DNA of 64,000 nt, taken from NCBI GenBank assembly GCA_030159075.1, contig BROG01000031.1, forward strand, positions 119,501 through 183,500, written 5' to 3'. Within the stretch, counting starts at the first letter, position 1. Each line of letters opens with the position of its first letter. Below are positions 61,774 through 64,000 of this stretch, piece after piece. This stretch comes from Atrina japonica. Lineage: Eukaryota; Mollusca; Bivalvia; Pterioida; Pinnidae. The notes under the pieces were generated by a model that made no database searches, was not told the origin of the DNA, and saw only the letters and a list, made by a program, of their open reading frames with translations. Position numbers and translations under genes: made by a program.

Positions 61774-62034
61774 ATGGGTTATCCTGTGCCTGTGTTACAA
61801 AATCTGATATATCATCGGCAGCGAGTGGCAAAACAGATATATCTAATCGCCGATACTGTGTCAATTATCAAATACTTCGAAGCCCAAACATTTAAAATAT
61901 CTAAAGTTAACAATGAAATTTCAATAATTTTTTCTGGAATGTGCGGTCGAGATTTCTATTGTATTTTCGCAGTGACTGATCTAAACGAATCGCTGAGGAA
62001 GAGGTGTCAGACAACATGGGAAAATTTCTCTTAA
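61774..62034 (+). other. Weak candidate frame, 86 codons
   Basis: ATG to TAA with a few plausible stretches (KQIYLIADTVSIIKYFEAQT, SLRKRCQTTWENFS) but no motif, splice context or family. Confidence 0.15.
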
Positions 62035-62474
62035 TTTGATCCCTTGAGAAAATTACTTTTAGAATAAAAATGAAGATTGATTTATGGTTTCGTCAATACT
62101 TTTTACTAGTTGAGTCTTAATTTGTTCACCTCGTATTCTGAAATTACAAAAGTTTGACAATTTAATTCAAATAAAAACAGTGACAGTCTTGACATTTTTT
62201 ATCAACATAATCTATATAATGCCAGAAAAAGTCGAATTACAGACTTTATAGTCATTTACCTTGTTCAAGTCGATGAGGCTGTGTTAAGTAAAAACATTTG
62301 ATGATAAATAGTATACACACAATACCAAAGTTATAGGTTGGAAACAAATCGGACCAAAGACTTAAAACAATCGATACTGTCGATTAGACTTTATCAGCTG
62401 AGCATACATTTACCATGCATGTATAGTTTCCAAAGAGAAAGTGGCATCACACAAGGTTAATAATAAATCTAAGT

Positions 62475-63265
62475 GTAAAGTCAAAACCGACTAACAGTAA
62501 CCACTGTAAAATGATGATTATCTTAGCGACTACAGTAACCGCTGTAAAATGATGGCTATCTTAGTGACTAACAGTAACCACTGTAAAATGATGACTATCT
62601 TAGTGACTAACAGTAACCACCGTAAAATGATGACTATCTTACTGACTAATAGTAACCACCGTAAAATGATGACTATCTCAGTGACTAACAGTAACCACTG
62701 TAAAATGATGACTATATTAGTGACTAACGGTAACCGCTGTAAAATGATGACTATTTTAGTGACTAACGGTAACCGCTGTAAAATGATGACTATCTTAGAG
62801 ACTAACAGTAACCACTGTAAAATGATGACTATCTTAGTGACTAACAGTAACCACTGTAAAATGATGACTTTCTTAGTGACTAACGGTAACCGCTGTAAAA
62901 TGATGACTATCCTAGTGATTATGGTAACCGCTGTAAAATGATGACTATCCTAGTGATTACGGTAACCACTGTAAAATGATGACTATCTTAGTGACTAAGA
63001 GTAACCACTGTAAAATGATGACTATTTTAGTGACTAACGGTAACCGCTGTAAAATGATGACTATCTTAGCGACTAACAGTAACCACTGTAAAATGATGAC
63101 TATCTTAGTGACTAACAGTAACCACTGTAAAATGATGACTATCTTAGTGACTAACAGTAACCACTGTAACATGATGACTATCTTAGCGACTAACTGTAAC
63201 CACTGTAAAATGATGACTATCTTAGTGACTAACGGTAACCGCTGTAAAATGATGACTATCTTAGC
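62475..63265. repeat. 39-bp tandem repeat, ~20 copies
   Basis: The unit contains GACTAACAGTAACCACTGTA and AAATGATGACTATCTTAGT. As 39 is divisible by three, the frame stays open on both strands and encodes a repeated 13-mer (MMTILVTNSNHCK). Codon-position bias is absent, so a gene is unlikely. Confidence 0.93.
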
Positions 63266-63589
63266 TTTTAAAGAACATAGAATTGAAATGGTGCTATCAG
63301 TACGAAGTATTACTTTAGTATAAGATTATCAACAGGCACGATAAATAAAACGAAAAGCCACGGCCGGCTACAATTAACATTGATTGTGCGAAATGTTTCA
63401 GAATTACTCTTGAGTTATTTTGGGGGTACGAATTCAGTGTTGTGGTTGCAATATTAACCTACCGAGCGATTTACCAAGGTAAATATACCGATTGAACGAG
63501 GTTAAAAACATAAAAGTCAATCAAATATTAGAAAATAAGATAATAATTATGTAATAAAAATGTATACACTACACATGCCAATCTATGGA

Positions 63590-63905
63590 CGAATGTTTGT
63601 AAGTAGATGTCCATAGGTGATCTCTACGAACACGATAGAAAGGTTCACACTACTAAATGTCAGATGAACAAGTAGTGGAACAAGATGTCCATAGATGACC
63701 TGCACAAAAACGATAGGAAAAGTTGACATGACCATTCAGGTCAGATAAATAACTGTTATGGTAGAATAAGATGCTCATAGATGTCATCCACAAAGACGAT
63801 AGGAAAAGTTTACATTATCTTTAAGGACAAGTAAACAAATAATGGAACAATATGCTAATATATGTCACCCACAAAGACGGTCGGAAAGGTTTATATTACC
63901 CAAAA
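63590..63905. repeat. Degenerate ~80-85-bp tandem repeat
   Basis: About four units sharing GGAACAAGATGTCCATAGAT, CACAAAGACGATAGGAAAAG and TTTACATTA blocks. Confidence 0.7.
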
Positions 63906-64000
63906 ATCCGAAATCGTGTAAGTATTTAGACAGGTAGATATTCATTTGGTTACCGTATTTTGAATCTAGATATTCTGTTTGAAAATCTAAAGCTAGATGT

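Noticed and set aside
61098..63265. CRISPR-like regular repeats
   Set aside because: Direct tandem units without unique spacers, in a eukaryotic context.

Overview
The window is AT-rich, gene-poor, repeat-dense animal DNA. Introns with GT/AG borders, a receptor-type tyrosine phosphatase gene, tRNA-derived SINEs ending in AAC/AAT-rich tails, Penelope-like reverse transcriptases and long minisatellites all point to a metazoan. The repeat content looks lophotrochozoan, most likely a mollusc such as a bivalve; that is an inference, as no species marker is present.

Layout. 1-898: non-coding flank with a truncated SINE. 899-9930: a Polinton/Maverick DNA transposon with 198-bp terminal inverted repeats and a 6-bp target duplication (AATAGC, 893-898 and 9931-9936). 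It carries a self-synthesising-type DNA polymerase B, a retroviral-type integrase, four or five small membrane-type proteins, the C-terminal half of the packaging ATPase, a tryptophan-solenoid protein, a cysteine-rich protein and a possible DNA-binding protein. No capsid, penton or protease gene is present. PolB has two nonsense codons and two 1-nt frameshifts, integrase has one nonsense codon, and the ATPase lacks its Walker A half, so this copy looks dead for autonomous movement. Three AT-rich hairpins with a shared core punctuate its gene ends.

10773-22928: nine 3' exons of a single-domain protein tyrosine phosphatase with all splice phases compatible and the catalytic loops intact. The 5' end (signal peptide, ectodomain, membrane segment) is not visible, and the Polinton lies about 0.8 kb upstream of the first visible exon. 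The introns hold a SINE, minisatellites and retroelement tails.

22929-35480: mostly non-coding, with retroelement fragments (including an inverted pair at 27068-27867), microsatellites and one short apparently intronless gene (32059-32487, function unknown). 35560-39545: a 4-kb minisatellite of about 50-bp units with a local 98-bp higher-order repeat. 39546-64000: more SINEs, Penelope-like fragments (one element nested in another at 50690-53790), a foldback element and several tandem arrays (31, about 58, 22, 17 and 39 bp units), with only weak candidate exons.

How parts relate. In the Polinton, polymerase and integrase would replicate and insert the element, while the ATPase relic and small membrane proteins are remnants of a virus-like packaging module. 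The retroelements form two reverse transcriptase families: A, with a C-terminal GIY-YIG-type region, and B, which has no C-terminal endonuclease and appears at least eleven times, mostly as 3' fragments.
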